A DNA stretch of 64,000 nt from Dioscorea cayenensis subsp. rotundata (GCF_009730915.1 NC_052472.1:310001-374000); one strand, 5' to 3'; counted from the first letter of the stretch, positions 12,265 to 26,550 are shown. Notes: generated by a model from the sequence alone, not told the origin. Program-made: numbers and translations.

Positions 12265-13232
12265 GGGTCCGTTTGGATCAAGGAATAGTAATGGTAATGG
12301 TAATGGTAATGGTAATGGAAAAGTAATGGTAATGGGAATGAGAATGGGAAAAGTAATGGTAATAAAAAAGGTGTTTGGTTGGAAAGAATAAATATTGGGA
12401 ATGAGAAAAGTGTGATAGAGATTATATGCAAATTACTTTAATGCCCCTAATATATAAAATAATTACATATAAATAAATATCTAGTCTCGGTAATTATTAT
12501 AATTAAATTCTTTTATTAATTATTTTATTTAGTTAAATCTAAAAGGGCAAAAATGTCATTTTAATTTAATTATTATAATATAATAATTTTTTTTTGTTAA
12601 TTATTATTTTTAATTATTATAATATTTAAATGACACATTTTATGTTAAATATAATTTACTTTAATTATTATAATTAGTTATTTAAATTAATGATTATTAT
12701 TTAATTAAATCTCAACTATGAGTAAAATTGTCATTTCCTAGTAATTTATTTAATTAAATATATACTGGGTAAAAGTGTCATTTCACTTTAATTACCATAA
12801 TGAAATACTTTTATTGACTATTTTATTTAATTAAATCTTTATAAGGGCAAAAATGTCATTTCAATTTAATTATTATAATGTAATATGTATATTAAATAAT
12901 TATTGTTAATTATTATTTATTTTAATTATTATAGTAATTAAATTACGTTAATTATAATTTATTTTAATTATTATAATTAGTTATATAAATTAATTATTAT
13001 TATTTAACTAAATCTTATCTAGGGGCAAAAGTGTCAATTCACATTCAATAGTATTTATTCCCCTCCATTACCCCCAATTTTGGAGGTAATGAAAAACCTT
13101 TACTATATAGAATGATATTACCTATAGTACTCATTACCAAGTTAATAGTAATATATACAAACATGGTTATAAATCACTATTTATAATCATTCCCATTCTA
13201 ATAGTTTTCTAACCCCTAATCCAAACGCCTCC
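12265..13232. mobile_element. Tourist-like MITE (PIF/Harbinger superfamily)
   Basis: The left end GGGTCCGTTTGGATCAAGGA pairs with the reverse complement of the right end GGAGGCGTTTGGATTAGGGG. TTA is duplicated on both sides (12262-12264 and 13233-13235). The element is 968 bp, very AT-rich inside and non-coding. Near the left end is a (TAATGG)n array (about 12287-12318); near the right end, ATTACC-type words mirror it. It is long for a MITE, so it could be an internally expanded or deleted derivative. Confidence 0.75.
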
Positions 13233-13235
13233 TTA

Positions 13236-14637
13236 AATCGCCCAGAAAAATTGAAGTAGAGAAAAATTAGAAAAAATAAATAAATATTGTCTTGGACCTA
13301 GGTATTATAAAATGTCAACGATTTTGAAACAAAATTTTCTCTCAAAATAATTTGTATTTCCATAACGGAAGGAGTATTTGTCAACATACCTAATTTAACT
13401 TTACTAACTTTTTAGATATAGTATTCTCCATCACGTTCATCTTAAATACACAATCTTAACATACAAAAAGAAAATTTGGTAAATTGAAAAAATAAACTAA
13501 ATATACATGAAAATTTCAATTCCAGCTATTTTTTTAATATATTTTATGAACGCTTATAAAAAAAGTAAAAATGGAGATGCATATAATGGGATGAAGGGAG
13601 TTTATAAAAAAGAAAAATATATATTTTTTATAGTAAACTTGCATGGAAAAAAAAATCCTATTATTCAATCATTTGAGTTAATAATTATTATTATTTAAAT
13701 GCAAAATTTTTAATTTTTTTTAGTTTTTAAAGCAATAATAAATAATGAAATTATATATATATATTATAATTTTTTTAATATTTTATTTATACATATGTAT
13801 AGATTTTTGGATATTTGTACGTGTTGAAAAGAATATTTAAAAAAATAGTTTAAGGTAAAAATTTGTTTTTAAGTTAACTTGATTTTGATTTAATGAAAAT
13901 AAATTAAACTCAATAAGTTACATTTAAAACAATTTATTCTTGAAAACTAATACATATTTATTAATACTAATAATTTCAATAAATAAGCAAATTTCATGGT
14001 ATACAAAATAAATACAAATAAGACACCTTAAGGTTCCAAAAAAAATAAAAATAAATCCAAATCACACATTTTTTAATCATCACAAGTTATTAAAAAAATA
14101 AATAAATTACAAATATTACAAAGATATTCTCTCTAGTCATTTTTACTTGTCCTATTTTTCAGTTTTTTGTTTATTTTATTTGTCTATCTAAAAAATTTGT
14201 GAAATATTAAATAAATTATTTTTAAATTTATTTTTTTATATTTAATATATCTTTACAATTTTTAATAAATTATATTCAACTACATATTTATTTAAAATTT
14301 ATTTTAAATATAGACAATTTGAAAAGTGAATATAATTTTTTATAAAATTTAGATCGCTAGTTAAGTTCAATCAATTTTCATGATTCATATGAATTAAGTA
14401 AAATAGGTAAATAAAAAACAATTTAAAAAAAATAAAATTAGAAAAAAATAAGAAGGCCAATGTCACAGTCTAATTGTGGTCCACTGTCTATTATTACCAA
14501 ATAGTCCCCACTTCACTCACTCTCTCTAAAAACCCGCCAAAAAATATAACTCCAAAAAACCTTTTTGTTTTCAATAATTCAAAAACTCACCCTGAAATCA
14601 AACCCTCACTTCTCACCCACACCACCATCACAAACAC
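13236..14637. other. AT-rich DNA and BAM-like kinase promoter
   Basis: No gene is seen. Degenerate Stowaway-looking ends occur (13371-13377, 13607-13612, 14128-14160) but no clean pair. The last ~130 bases, with a CT-rich run around 14510-14530 (CACTCTCTCTAAAAACC), are the likely core promoter and 5' leader of the downstream kinase gene. Confidence 0.5.
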
Positions 14638-17600
14638 ATGCTCCATTCTCTCATCCTTCTTCTCCTCGCCGCCTCGGCGGCCATGGCGGCGCCGGCGCCG
14701 CCTCCGTCCGGCGACGTCGAAGCCACTGCTCTCCTTGCCATCAAGGCAGCCTTCACTGACCACGACGGCGCCTTGGCGAGTTGGAGCTCTACCTCCCATC
14801 ATTGCTCGTGGGTCGGCGTTGGCTGTGATCTCACCCACCGTGTCGTCTCCCTTGATATCTCCTCCATGAACCTCTCCGGCGTGCTTTCCGGTGAGATCGC
14901 CGGCCTTCGCTCTCTCCTCAACCTCTCTGTTGCTGAGAACTCCGTCTCCGGCCCCATCCCTCCTTTGCTTTCCCGCATCTCCAACCTTCGGTTTCTTAAT
15001 CTCTCCAACAATGTCTTCAATGGATCCTTCCCTTCTTCTCTCTCGCTGCTCAAGAACCTCCGTGTTTTGGATTTGTATAACAATAACATCACCGGAGAGT
15101 TGCCGGTTGAGGTGACGGAGCTGCGGAACCTCCGGCATCTCCATCTTGGTGGGAACTTCTTCTCCGGCGAGATCCCACCGGAGTATGGTAGGTGGGAGTT
15201 GCTTGAGTACCTTGCGGTCTCTGGAAACTCCCTCATCGGCTCTATTCCTCGTCAGCTCGGGGATCTCGCCAAGCTCCAGTATCTTTACCTAGGGTATTTC
15301 AATAGCTACTCCGGTGGCATCCCGCCGGAGATCGGGAACCTTTCATCGCTTGTGCGGCTAGATATGGCCAACTGTGGCCTTTCCGGAGAGATCCCGCCGG
15401 AGATCGGGAACCTGGAGAACCTCGACACGTTGTTCCTGCAAGTGAATGGCCTCTCTGGCGAGATCCCACCGGAGATGGGGAAGCTTAAGAGCCTCAGATC
15501 GTTGGATATCTCCAACAATGCGCTCACCGGGGAGATGCCACCGAGCTTCGCCGAGCTGAGGAATCTAACGCTTCTCAATCTCTTCAGGAACAAGCTCTAT
15601 GGCGCAATCCCGGAGTTCGTCGGAGATCTGCCGGTGCTGGAGGTGCTCCAGCTCTGGGAAAATAACTTCACTGAGAGCATCCCTCGAAGCCTGGGGACGA
15701 GCGGGAGGCTTCAAGTACTTGATGTCTCATCCAACAAGCTAACGGGAAGTCTCCCGCCGGAGCTCTGCTCCGGTGCCAAGCTTCACACGCTCATAGCTCT
15801 GGGGAATTTCCTCTTCGGCCCCATTCCGGAAACTCTCGGCGTTTGTCAATCTCTTGTGAAGATCCGACTGGGAGACAACTACCTCAACGGAACCATTCCC
15901 GCCGATCTCTTCAGCCTTCCGAATCTACAGCAGGTCGAGCTCCAAAATAACCTCCTCGCCGGCGGGTTCCCGGACACGGGGATGTCGGAGATCTCGGTGA
16001 ATCTAGACCAGATTAGCCTCTCGGCCAACCACCTCTCCGGCCCCATTCCTTCGTCCATCGGGAACTACTCTGGTATCCAGAAACTTCTTCTCAATCAGAA
16101 CCTCTTCTCCGGCGAAATCCCGCCGGAGATTGGCCGGCTGCAGCAGCTCTCCAAGCTTGATTTAAGCGGGAACCGCTTCTCTGGCGCCATCACTCCTGAG
16201 ATCAGCGAATGCAAGTCGCTGGCGTTGCTAGACCTCAGCCGGAACAATCTCAGTGGCGAGATCCCGGCGGAGATCACTGAAATGCGGATCCTGAACTACC
16301 TCAACCTCTCCAGGAACCAGCTGCAGGGGAGCATCCCAGCATCGATTGCCACGATGCAGAGCCTCACGGCCATTGATCTCTCATTCAACAACCTCTCCGG
16401 CGTCGTCCCGAGCACCGGCCAGTTCGGCTACTTCAACTCCTCTTCGTTTGTTGGCAACCCCTCTCTCTGCGGGCCTTTCCTCGGTGCTTGCATTTCCGCA
16501 AACACCTCCGGTGGAGGTCATTCTAGGGGTCCGCTCTCGGCGCCATTCAAGCTTCTTCTGGTTTTTGGTTTGCTGACATTCTCCATCTTGTTCGCCATTG
16601 CCGCCATTCTAAAAGCTCGGTCTCTCAAGAAGGCAAGCGCAGCTCGAGCATGGAAGCTGAATGCTTTCCAGCGTCTCGACTTTAGCTGCAATGATGTGCT
16701 TGATTGCTTGAAGGAGGAGAACATCATCGGAAAAGGTGGCGCCGGAGTTGTGTACAAAGGCATTATGCCGAATGGTGAGCAAGTGGCGGTCAAGCGGCTC
16801 TCAGCGATGACTCGGGCTGGTTCTTTACATGATCATGGGTTCTCGGCAGAGATACAGACACTTGGGAGGATCCGTCACAGGCACATTGTTAGATTGTTGG
16901 GGTTTTGCTCCAACCGTAACACAAATTTGTTGGTGTTTGAGTATATGCCTAATGGGAGCCTTGGGGAGGTTCTCCATGGCAAGAAGGGTGAGCATTTGCT
17001 CTGGGATACTAGGTACAGGATTGCAATTGATGCAGCCAAGGGGCTTTGCTATCTTCACCATGATTGCTCTCCGGCGATCCTTCATCGTGATGTAAAGTCC
17101 AACAATATCCTTCTTGATTCTGACTTTGAAGCTCATGTGGCAGATTTTGGCTTGGCCAAGTTCTTGCAGGCTTCTGGTAACTCAGAGTGCATGTCTGCTA
17201 TTGCCGGTTCTTATGGCTATATTGCCCCAGGTATAATAATCTCAGTAACTCCATATAGCATTCTCTTGCTTTCTGGTGTCATGGATGCTCACTCTGTTTT
17301 TCATCTATAAAGGTTTTGCCACTTTAAACATTGCTTGCGAATTGCCTTTTGTCTTTAGGGACTTTCTCCCAATTAAAACAATTGAAGTTTAGGTTATCAC
17401 TTTGGTCATGCAAAAATGCTAGCATGCTCTATTTTCTTTTAGTTTCTACTGTTACAAGCTCTGTGATATGATTCTTTGAGTCTCTTTTGTATTTTAAAGG
17501 TTTGCCCCTTTGATCAATCCATGCGAATCGCTACTAGATGAAGTATGTTTTACCCCAAATGAATCTTATAGACACTAGTTCAAGCTTTCACACTGTTAAA

Positions 17601-18560
17601 ATATAGCTTGCCACTTTGATCAATGCTGGAGGATTTTCCACATTGCATCTCAAAGATGTTATCATGATCAGTCTGCTTTTAGCTTCCACCATCTCAAGCT
17701 ATGGTGGTATGAATCTTGGAGTCAGTTTTGCATCTCAGTACTTTGATCAATACTTGTCAATTGCCACTTATTGAAAGTATACTTTTCCCAAATTGAATTT
17801 GCTAAAACATTCTGACTAATTTGAAGTGTAGGCTCTCACTTTGGTCAAGAGTGAGCTTCTAACAAATTGCATCACATGATTGCTAGTATGCAATAGCTAC
17901 CTGTAGTTTTTCCACTGTCACAAGCCCTTGCAGTATGAACCTTAGAGAGATGTTTGCCAATTGCCATTGATTGAAGTTTGCTTTTTCCTGATGGAAGTTT
18001 TCAAGTTTGAATTTTCTGAAAAAGGGTTCTCACGAATACAAAGCCTTTTGAAATATAGACTGCATTCTTCTCAGATTAGGCTTTTGACATATAGATTCTA
18101 GCTTGCTAATTGAATTGAATTCATGCTTTATTTTGGCTCTGCAGAGTATGCATACACACTGAAGGTAGACGAGAAAAGTGATGTGTACAGCTTCGGTGTT
18201 GTGCTTCTAGAGCTTGTAACTGGGAAAAAACCCGTCGGTGAGTTTGGTGACGGCGTAGATATTGTGCAATGGGTTCACAAGATGACTGGCTCAAACAAGG
18301 AAGACGTGCAAAAGATCCTCGACGCGAGGCTCTTGACAGTGCCCCTCCATGAAGCAATGCACTTATTCCATGTCGCAATGCTCTGCGTGTCAGAACAAAG
18401 CATCGAACGCCCAACAATGCGCGAAGTAGTCCAGATACTCACTGAACTCCCAAGATCCTCATCAACTGAACAAGAAGAAGATGAATCCTCAATTAAAGCA
18501 ACCACCATTGCCCCTGCTGAAAGCAAAGAAACTCCCCCTCCTGATCTTCTCAGCATTTAG
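14638..18560 (+). CDS. BAM1: LRR receptor-like kinase, BAM1/BAM2 (CLAVATA1-related)
   Basis: Two exons (14638-17230 and 18145-18560) encode 1,002 residues, the usual length of BAM1. There is a signal peptide (first ~20 residues), an LRRNT cap (about 28-66, ending CSWVGVGCD) and roughly 20 LRRs with repeated [10 protein letters not shown]-type units. Then come the Cys-containing C-cap ([12 protein letters not shown]) and a single membrane helix (about 637-659). The kinase follows, with glycine loop [11 protein letters not shown] (~698), VAVKRL lysine, HRDVKSNN (~816) and DFGLAKF (~836). The intron splits the APEYAY codon after AP. The C-terminus has [12 protein letters not shown], diagnostic of the BAM group. 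In the family, BAMs sit at the plasma membrane and perceive CLE peptides in meristem, anther and root patterning. GC content is very high over the LRR part and falls in the kinase. All catalytic motifs are intact. Confidence 0.95.
17340..18010 (+). repeat. degenerate tandem repeat inside the BAM-like intron
   Basis: Three related segments are anchored by TTTAGTTTCTACTGTTACAA (17438), TTTAGCTTCCACCATCTCAA (17678) and TGTAGTTTTTCCACTGTCAC (17902), spaced about 240 and 224 bases. Each is followed by a GTATGAA/CTTGGAGTC-like block, a CTTTGATCAAT block and a TTGCCA block. The 914-bp intron is built mostly from these copies. Confidence 0.7.
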
Positions 18561-21500
18561 AGTATCATCTATTCATCTTTTGATTAATGTCCATACAATT
18601 TTGAATTTAGGATTTATCTTTGTGTTTATTTGGTTTTACTTTTCTTTTCCTGCAGATGCTACTGCTCCTGCTGCCATAGACTTTGAGAGCTTATTTGGTT
18701 TTAATCCGAGTAGGGACTTTCTGGTACATGACTACGTACATAGGTATGGATCTATTGTTTGCATGTAATTTTCATTGGTGTCTTATCAACTGTTCTGGAT
18801 TTAAATGTTTCCTCCACATAGCAGGTCTATTATTCTGACACCTTTCTCACTTTTGTCCTCTGCAACTAGTTCTGTTTTTACCTTTTTTGACTTTTGTTCC
18901 ATGTGCAACTGTTTACTGCTTTTGAGAGTTCTTTTCAAAAGATTTTTTTTTAAAAAAAACAAAACAAAAAGTCTGTCAAAAGCTGTAATTTTCAGTTTGT
19001 AATTTTTAGGGCTTAGTTTATAAATTAAGCATATTTAACTTTGAATTGAATTTGATGAATTCTTTTAGAAATGTGGGTAGATTCCATGTAGTCTTCTACA
19101 AAACAATGTAAAATATGAGAAAATATGGAAAAAGTCTAGGGTGATATTTTAACAGTAGTCTTATCATTTTTGGATTTTATATTGGTTTAATCTTTGAATT
19201 GGAGAGGGTTTTTTTTTTAAAGAAAAATTGAACAAAAAATTCAAGCATTTTGAGATAGAATTTTAAAATTTGAGGGGTTTTTTTAAAAATAAAAACAAAC
19301 TCTTGAGATTTATTTATTTATTTAACAAAATGTAGAAGACAATTGAGTATGCACACACATTAGAAGTTAATGTCTCAATCCGTTCTTATTTTCTAAACAT
19401 ATTATTTTTATTTAAGAGATCCAGTGTCAATAAATTGGTTTGTTAGTTTTTTGCGATTTATATAAAAAAAAAAATCTAAGAATTGTATGGAATCTAATAA
19501 CTCATATTATAATTATAATAATAATAATAATTATTATTATTATTATTATTATTTTGTTTTTAATATTAATTAAGTCAAGACAAGCATATAGGTTAGACAG
19601 ATGGAGTAAATTAAGGCGTGGAATGGGGGGCCAACTTGGTTCCACCACACCACTTAATTAATCTCACAGCCTGCCCATCCTGATCTAGTGGTATCATTCT
19701 TTCTCTTCATTATTAAGAGCTTGTCTTTAATGAAGTACCTTCTTTTGGATGCTTGCTTTTGTTGTGCATCTTTTGTGGTTTGTGAATTGAAAGGCTATGA
19801 CTGAAAAATTGTCACCTTTTTTTTCGGATTTTTTTACTTTATTTTGTTTAAATGGACATTACTATAAACTGATAAAGTTTTGAAAAATATTCTTTTTATT
19901 TTTATTTTTTTTATCTGTGTATTAGCTATATATATATATATTATATATATATATATATCTTTAGAAAATTGAAGTTCTTATATTAAGGGTTTGACCGTTT
20001 GAGTTTAATTATCTATTATTATTTGGTGATAGATTGGAAATGTCTTTTATATCTTCTGTGTATCTTCTGTGTATGCATCTCTAAATATATAATTGTATAG
20101 ATTATAGATTTTTTTTTTAAAAAAAACTTGACATTTTCTTTTTAAATTTTTTAGAAAAAGCAAGGTTATTTTATTCACCAAAATAATCTTGTAGTCATCT
20201 ATTCAGATGCCTGGTTAGCACTTTGTGTTGAGTGGGCATTTACAAGTATCTTTAGGCCTCTTTTTATGACCCAAGATTTTTTTTTTTTTATTCACTTTTT
20301 TTTTAAAAAAAAACCGATTGGATTTTGATTTTTTTAATTGTTTATTATTTATTTTTTAAAACTTATTTGTTTTGAAAAAGCAAACTTTTTAAGTTTACCT
20401 TTTTTTAATTCCTCTTGCAGTGCGTAAACATAAGTGAATTTATATACACACATAAATATTTTTAAATTAAATTAAGTAATTATTTTTTTATTATTTTTGG
20501 GTCATTTCATGAATAATTTAATGGAGAAATCATTAAAAAAATGTAAAAAATATTATATATATATTTTAATACTTTATAAATGATTTAGATCCAAAATGTA
20601 AATATAAAGTATGTAAAAAGTAAATATGTAAATTTTGTATTTACATTTTAACTAATCTATTTCCTGTCCAATATTAAATAATATTAATTAATTCAGTTTA
20701 TAAATGTTTGTGTCTATATAAAACTCAATTAAAGTTTTATACAAAAACAGAAATAAAAAAAAAGTGCCCGAATAAGTTTTATAAAATGACTTTCTAAACT
20801 ATGATTAGGTTTTAAAAAATAAAACAAATAATTTTAAAAAAAAATGTATACAGATGCGGCTGGTTTTAAAAAATAATTCTAATTTTTTATATATAAAGAT
20901 TTTCAAAAAATAAAATAAAATCTATTAGATATATAACGAAAAAAAGATAAAAATTAATTAAGGATGAAAGAAGAGGCCCAGAGATATGTTTTTGAAAGGC
21001 ATTGAACAAGATGGCTCTATTCCCTTTTTGGTAAATAAAACAACTTTGATATACTGCTGTGTTAATTTTAAAACAATAAGGCAATTTTTTTTTTTAAAAA
21101 AAAAACCTGATATATAATTTTTCACATAGTTGTATTGTTGCATTTGGAATTATGACTTTTGAGTAAAAGTTTAATCCCCTTCTAAGTTAAAAGTTAACTT
21201 ATGATACATGATTTGTGCACATTTATCTCATAAATAAATAAATAAAAGTTGTAATATATTTAAGTGGGCATAAAAAAAGGTTTTCTTTTCAAAATATTTA
21301 ATGATTTGTGGTAATAATTTATGTTTTACTTATGATTGAGGTGTTTGGTTATTTAATCTTTTGAATAAATATATTTAAAAATTTATTTTAAAAGTATTAT
21401 TGTTAATAAACATCTAAAATAAATTACAAAAGTAAGTCTATAAATTTTTTTTTGTCACTGTTAATTAACTATGTTAGTGTTTTACCTATTCCAAATAAAT

Positions 21501-22339
21501 ATTTTCTCTATAATAAGTTTCGGACTTCTGCACAAATATATATATATATATATATATGTGGACTGTTTCGCTAAAGCAATCCTTTGGTAAGGTTGTAAAT
21601 AAGTTGAGCTGAGCTTGCCAATGCTTAAATTTGGCTCATCACTATTTTAATTAAACATAAACTGAGTTGGAGCCTATTGCGAACTTCATTTGTCAGACAC
21701 AGACTAAGCTTATTAGCTCAATAAAGTTTTGTTGTTGTTGTTATTATTATTTGTTAATTTAATAAAATGTTTAATGAATCATTAGTGGGGTTTTGAATTG
21801 TTACAGTTTGAGCAATTTTTGTTTATATTTGTTCCACGTCTAATGACTTCTTTATCGGGTGTTTCTATCTTGTACTTTTGAACAATTTTTAATAATTTTT
21901 TTTAATAAATATTATTTATCCACTTTATTCATATATTTATATATATAAAGAAATATTTTTTTTAATCAATGCAATAAGTTTTATCTCTAGGTAGCATTGA
22001 TCAAGATATATATATATATATATATAATGCATCAAATGCTAACATTAAAAAAAAGTTAATTTTTAATATCCTTATTTCCATGTTTATTTAAAATAACCAT
22101 ACACCAAAATAAGCAACTAAAACAAATTATATATTACTCCACTTCAAACATTAAATTGGAATAAATTATTCTCATATATAATTAATATCATGACGCAAAT
22201 CTCAAATGCCACCTGGCAACAGATAGGCCAACCAAGACAACTCGGGATCTGAACAAACTCTATCAGCCATCGTGAGCCGTCAGATGGAACGCCGATTAGA
22301 TCGACGGTCCACATTCAATTTCATTGATGAAATTATCAC
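18561..22339. other. AT-rich intergenic DNA, no gene seen
   Basis: It contains the 3' flank of the kinase gene, an (AAT)n/(ATT)n palindromic microsatellite (about 19515-19554), several (TA)n tracts (19930, 21537-21556, 22009-22026) and long poly-T/A runs. The last ~140 bases are less AT-rich and are the S29 promoter. Confidence 0.5.
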
Positions 22340-22369
22340 TATATAAACCCGATGAGTGGATTAGGGTTT
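22340..22369 (+). promoter_or_regulatory. TATA box and telo-box of the S29 gene
   Basis: TATATAAA lies at 22340-22347, about 100 bases before the start codon. At 22361-22369 TTAGGGTTT is the reverse complement of the telo-box AAACCCTAA; a related TCTAGGGTTT lies at about 22411. Telo-boxes are characteristic of plant ribosomal-protein genes. The ATG at 22352 is too close to the TATA box to be in the mRNA. Confidence 0.65.
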
Positions 22370-22416
22370 TCTCAAATTTCGGCCTCGTTGAGCTCTCATC
22401 GTTCGCGCGTTTCTAG

Positions 22417-24109
<1,693 letters not shown>

Positions 24110-25227
24110 GGTTTTCAACACCACATGTACCTCCACAAATGCATTCCAGTGGCGGAGGATTTTTTGTCATCCAATCTTTCGATGAATCAGTTATTAGTTG
24201 TTTTATTGTGATGGACTGAACTCGTAAACCTTCAATGTTTTGTTCTGTTTTGTCTTGGCAGTTTTTCTCTCATGTATGCTCTGTTTGATTGTTAACAGTC
24301 ATTTTAGTTAAAACAAACTTCAATGCTCATTATTATCTCAAAAACATATGTTATTTGCCAAATGTGATTTGACTGTTCATTATCATTTTATAGTGTATAA
24401 GTATGATAGTCACTTATATGATAACATTCTGATTGTTCATTTTCTGCAATGCATTTGGTTATGGGATTTGAAGTTCATTATATTTTGAATCACTTTGGTG
24501 TATTAACTATATTATAGGGTGTGAATATATAAATATTGAAATTAAGTTATAGTACTATTTTTGCGTAAAAGGGCGTATGAGATGGATGTTATGGTCTATG
24601 CAAAACCATCAGAACACTATCTGGTGTCATGGGGTTAGAGGTAGTACATGATAAAAGTTATGTAATTATAATAATTTTATAATTAACTATCTGGATACAG
24701 AAAAAATAAATAATAATTTATCATGAGCTAATAATTAACTATAATTATATAATTATAATTATCATCTCGGTGTTTAATAATAAATATTTAAGAGAATCAA
24801 CAAGGATGGTCTGGTCTATGCATAATTATTATTTTTTTATAAAATATGTTTTTTAAAGGGTTTTTAGCATTTTGCCTAAAACACAATCAATTCTAAATTC
24901 GTGTGTTGTGTAAACGTTTCGATTCACCATATATATATATATATATGAAAAAAAAAAAATCAACTGCATTCACAGAGAAAATTAAAGAGATAAATAGACG
25001 GGAAGAATTAATTTGGGGTGTTTTTATTTAATTGCTATAGATGTTAATAAGAATAGATTTAGATAATTATAGTTTATTGAAATTAATTAAATAGTTCATA
25101 TTAAAATATTATATATTTCACTTTTTATTATATTATTTTTTATAAATACATTAATACATATCATTGCATATAAATCATTTTAAGGCTGTAGAAACAGAGA
25201 AGAAGAACCAGTGGCCACCAGTAAAAG
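24110..25227. other. 3' flank of S29 and AT-rich spacer
   Basis: No gene is recognised. TGGTCTATGCA occurs twice (about 24591 and 24812), hinting at a degenerate duplication. A (TA)n tract lies near 24929-24946. Confidence 0.45.
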
Positions 25228-25238
25228 TATATAAATAT
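25228..25238 (+). promoter_or_regulatory. TATA box of the PSRP6 gene
   Basis: GTATATAAATA lies about 100 bases before the start codon at 25336, followed by a CT-rich leader (CTCTCTCTCTCTTACACC) around 25260. Confidence 0.55.
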
Positions 25239-25335
25239 CCTGATCTTATCCACAATGCGCTCTCTCTCTCTTACACCATCCTTCATCCATTTCATACATT
25301 TGAAGAAATATTATTAACCAGGAAAAAGAGCAAGA

Positions 25336-25668
25336 ATGATAAGCATGATTGGTTGCAGCGCTTGGAATCCGGCGACGACGACGACGATGATGAAGCGAGT
25401 GGTGAATAAGGGAGGAGGAGGAATGATTGAGTGCTCATCTCGGCCAAAGAAGAAAGCAACTTCACATCACATTAAGAGTCGTCCTAAAAAGACACAACCT
25501 TGGGATATCCGTCGCAAAGGCCCTACTCTTTACCCTCCTCTTCCTCTTCTCCCTCCTGATTGGACTCTCCTCTCTTCTCATGATGCTGTTACTGATGCTG
25601 ATGCTGATGCTGATGCTGATGCTGTGTCTCAGACCACTGCTCCTGCTGAGATTTCACCATCTTCTTAG
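25336..25668 (+). CDS. PSRP6: plastid-specific 50S ribosomal protein 6 (PSRP6, cL38-type)
   Basis: A single exon of 110 residues. The central block, [19 protein letters not shown], then [20 protein letters not shown] and PPDWTLL, matches the conserved part of chloroplast PSRP6 as I recall it. The first ~29 residues ([20 protein letters not shown]...) would be the plastid transit peptide, short but Ser/Thr- and later Arg/Lys-containing. The C-terminus carries a [10 protein letters not shown] tract encoded by a GATGCT microsatellite, not expected in the family. PSRP6 is a small plant-specific component of the chloroplast large ribosomal subunit. The start at 25336 gives the transit peptide and has an upstream TATA box. 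The name relies on memory of a short family; the conserved block itself is unmistakably coding. Confidence 0.82.
   Translation: MISMIGCSAWNPATTTTMMKRVVNKGGGGMIECSSRPKKKATSHHIKSRPKKTQPWDIRRKGPTLYPPLPLLPPDWTLLSSHDAVTDADADADADAVSQTTAPAEISPSS
25586..25623 (+). repeat. (GATGCT)n microsatellite in the PSRP6 coding region
   Basis: Six-base units (with a leading CTGTTA variant) repeat about five times in frame and encode alternating Asp-Ala. Length changes here keep the frame. Confidence 0.85.
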
Positions 25669-25982
25669 TCTCTCTCTTTTTATCTTTCTCTTTGTTTGAA
25701 CTTTGAACTTTGAACTCAGATTTATGTCTTTTTTGTTCAAGTGTGTTTTGGTTTTTCATTCATTGTTCACTTGCATTTTGGTGTGCTGCACATCATGTGT
25801 TCGATGTTATGCCTACTTTATTATGTTCTTGTTTGTTTTCTTTTATCATCATCTTCTTCTTCTTCTTCTTGATTTGTTGCATTGTTTTTATCATATAGAG
25901 GTCTTCAACAAGAGCAAAAGACAGAATAAAAGATGATAAGTTCTGTTAATTAAAGAGATAATCGGGATATCCGAAGATGAAC

Positions 25983-26030
25983 GGTTAGGCCGCGTGCATA
26001 AACCTCGGTTAGGCCGCGTGCATAAACCTC
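25983..26030. repeat. perfect 24-bp tandem duplication
   Basis: The unit GGTTAGGCCGCGTGCATAAA plus CCTC is present twice back to back without mismatch. It is GC-richer than its surroundings. Confidence 0.95.
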
Positions 26031-26439
26031 GATAGAGTAAGTGAGAGTAGCTTCATACACATATGGGTGCTGGGATCATCTGCACACAATCATTATTCAC
26101 ACTCCAAAAAGAATGTGTTTTAACCTATGATTCAAATTCTCACTCCAATAGAAACCCAGTTACCAATAAACTACAGCAATTAAGCTGCTAAAAGAAGTTA
26201 AGGATACGCATAATTTTTAACGAAGCAAATGTAGATTGAGCATGTGAGTACTGATATTGCTCATGCATAATCATTGTCAATACTCTCAGAAATATGCTCT
26301 TATGTGCAAATTAAACTCTTACCAATTATAAAATATTCTTACGGGATTATATTTCCATTGAATCTATTATTATGGATAGATCTCTAAACTATATCAAACT
26401 GAAATTATTGAGAAAACATTAATACGTGAAGATCTTTTC

Positions 26440-26550
26440 TAGTAAAGATTTTTTTTTTTCCATATATAAAAATTTGATCTTGAAGCACTTGCTTAAAGAT
26501 TTTATTTTTTTTCACAAGTACAAATTCAAACTTGAAGCATTTGCTTAAAC
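26440..26550. repeat. diverged ~52-bp duplication
   Basis: CTTGAAGCACTTGCTTAAA (26479) and CTTGAAGCATTTGCTTAAA (26531) are 52 bases apart, each preceded by a related AAATTTGAT/AAATTCAAA block. Confidence 0.7.

Noticed and set aside
13370-13612. Stowaway-like ends (GGAAGGAGTA, GGATGAAGGGAGTTTA)
   Set aside because: No well-paired opposite terminus with TA duplication could be matched; likely fragments only.
14126-14440. possible Stowaway MITE upstream of the BAM-like gene (CTCTCTAGTCATTTTTACTT)
   Set aside because: The right end around 14395-14420 matches only in the TACTT/AAGTA core; too degenerate to call.
19676-19730. tRNA-like string CCTGATCTAGTGGTATCATTC
   Set aside because: It resembles a D-arm region but no anticodon arm, T-arm or acceptor stem follows.
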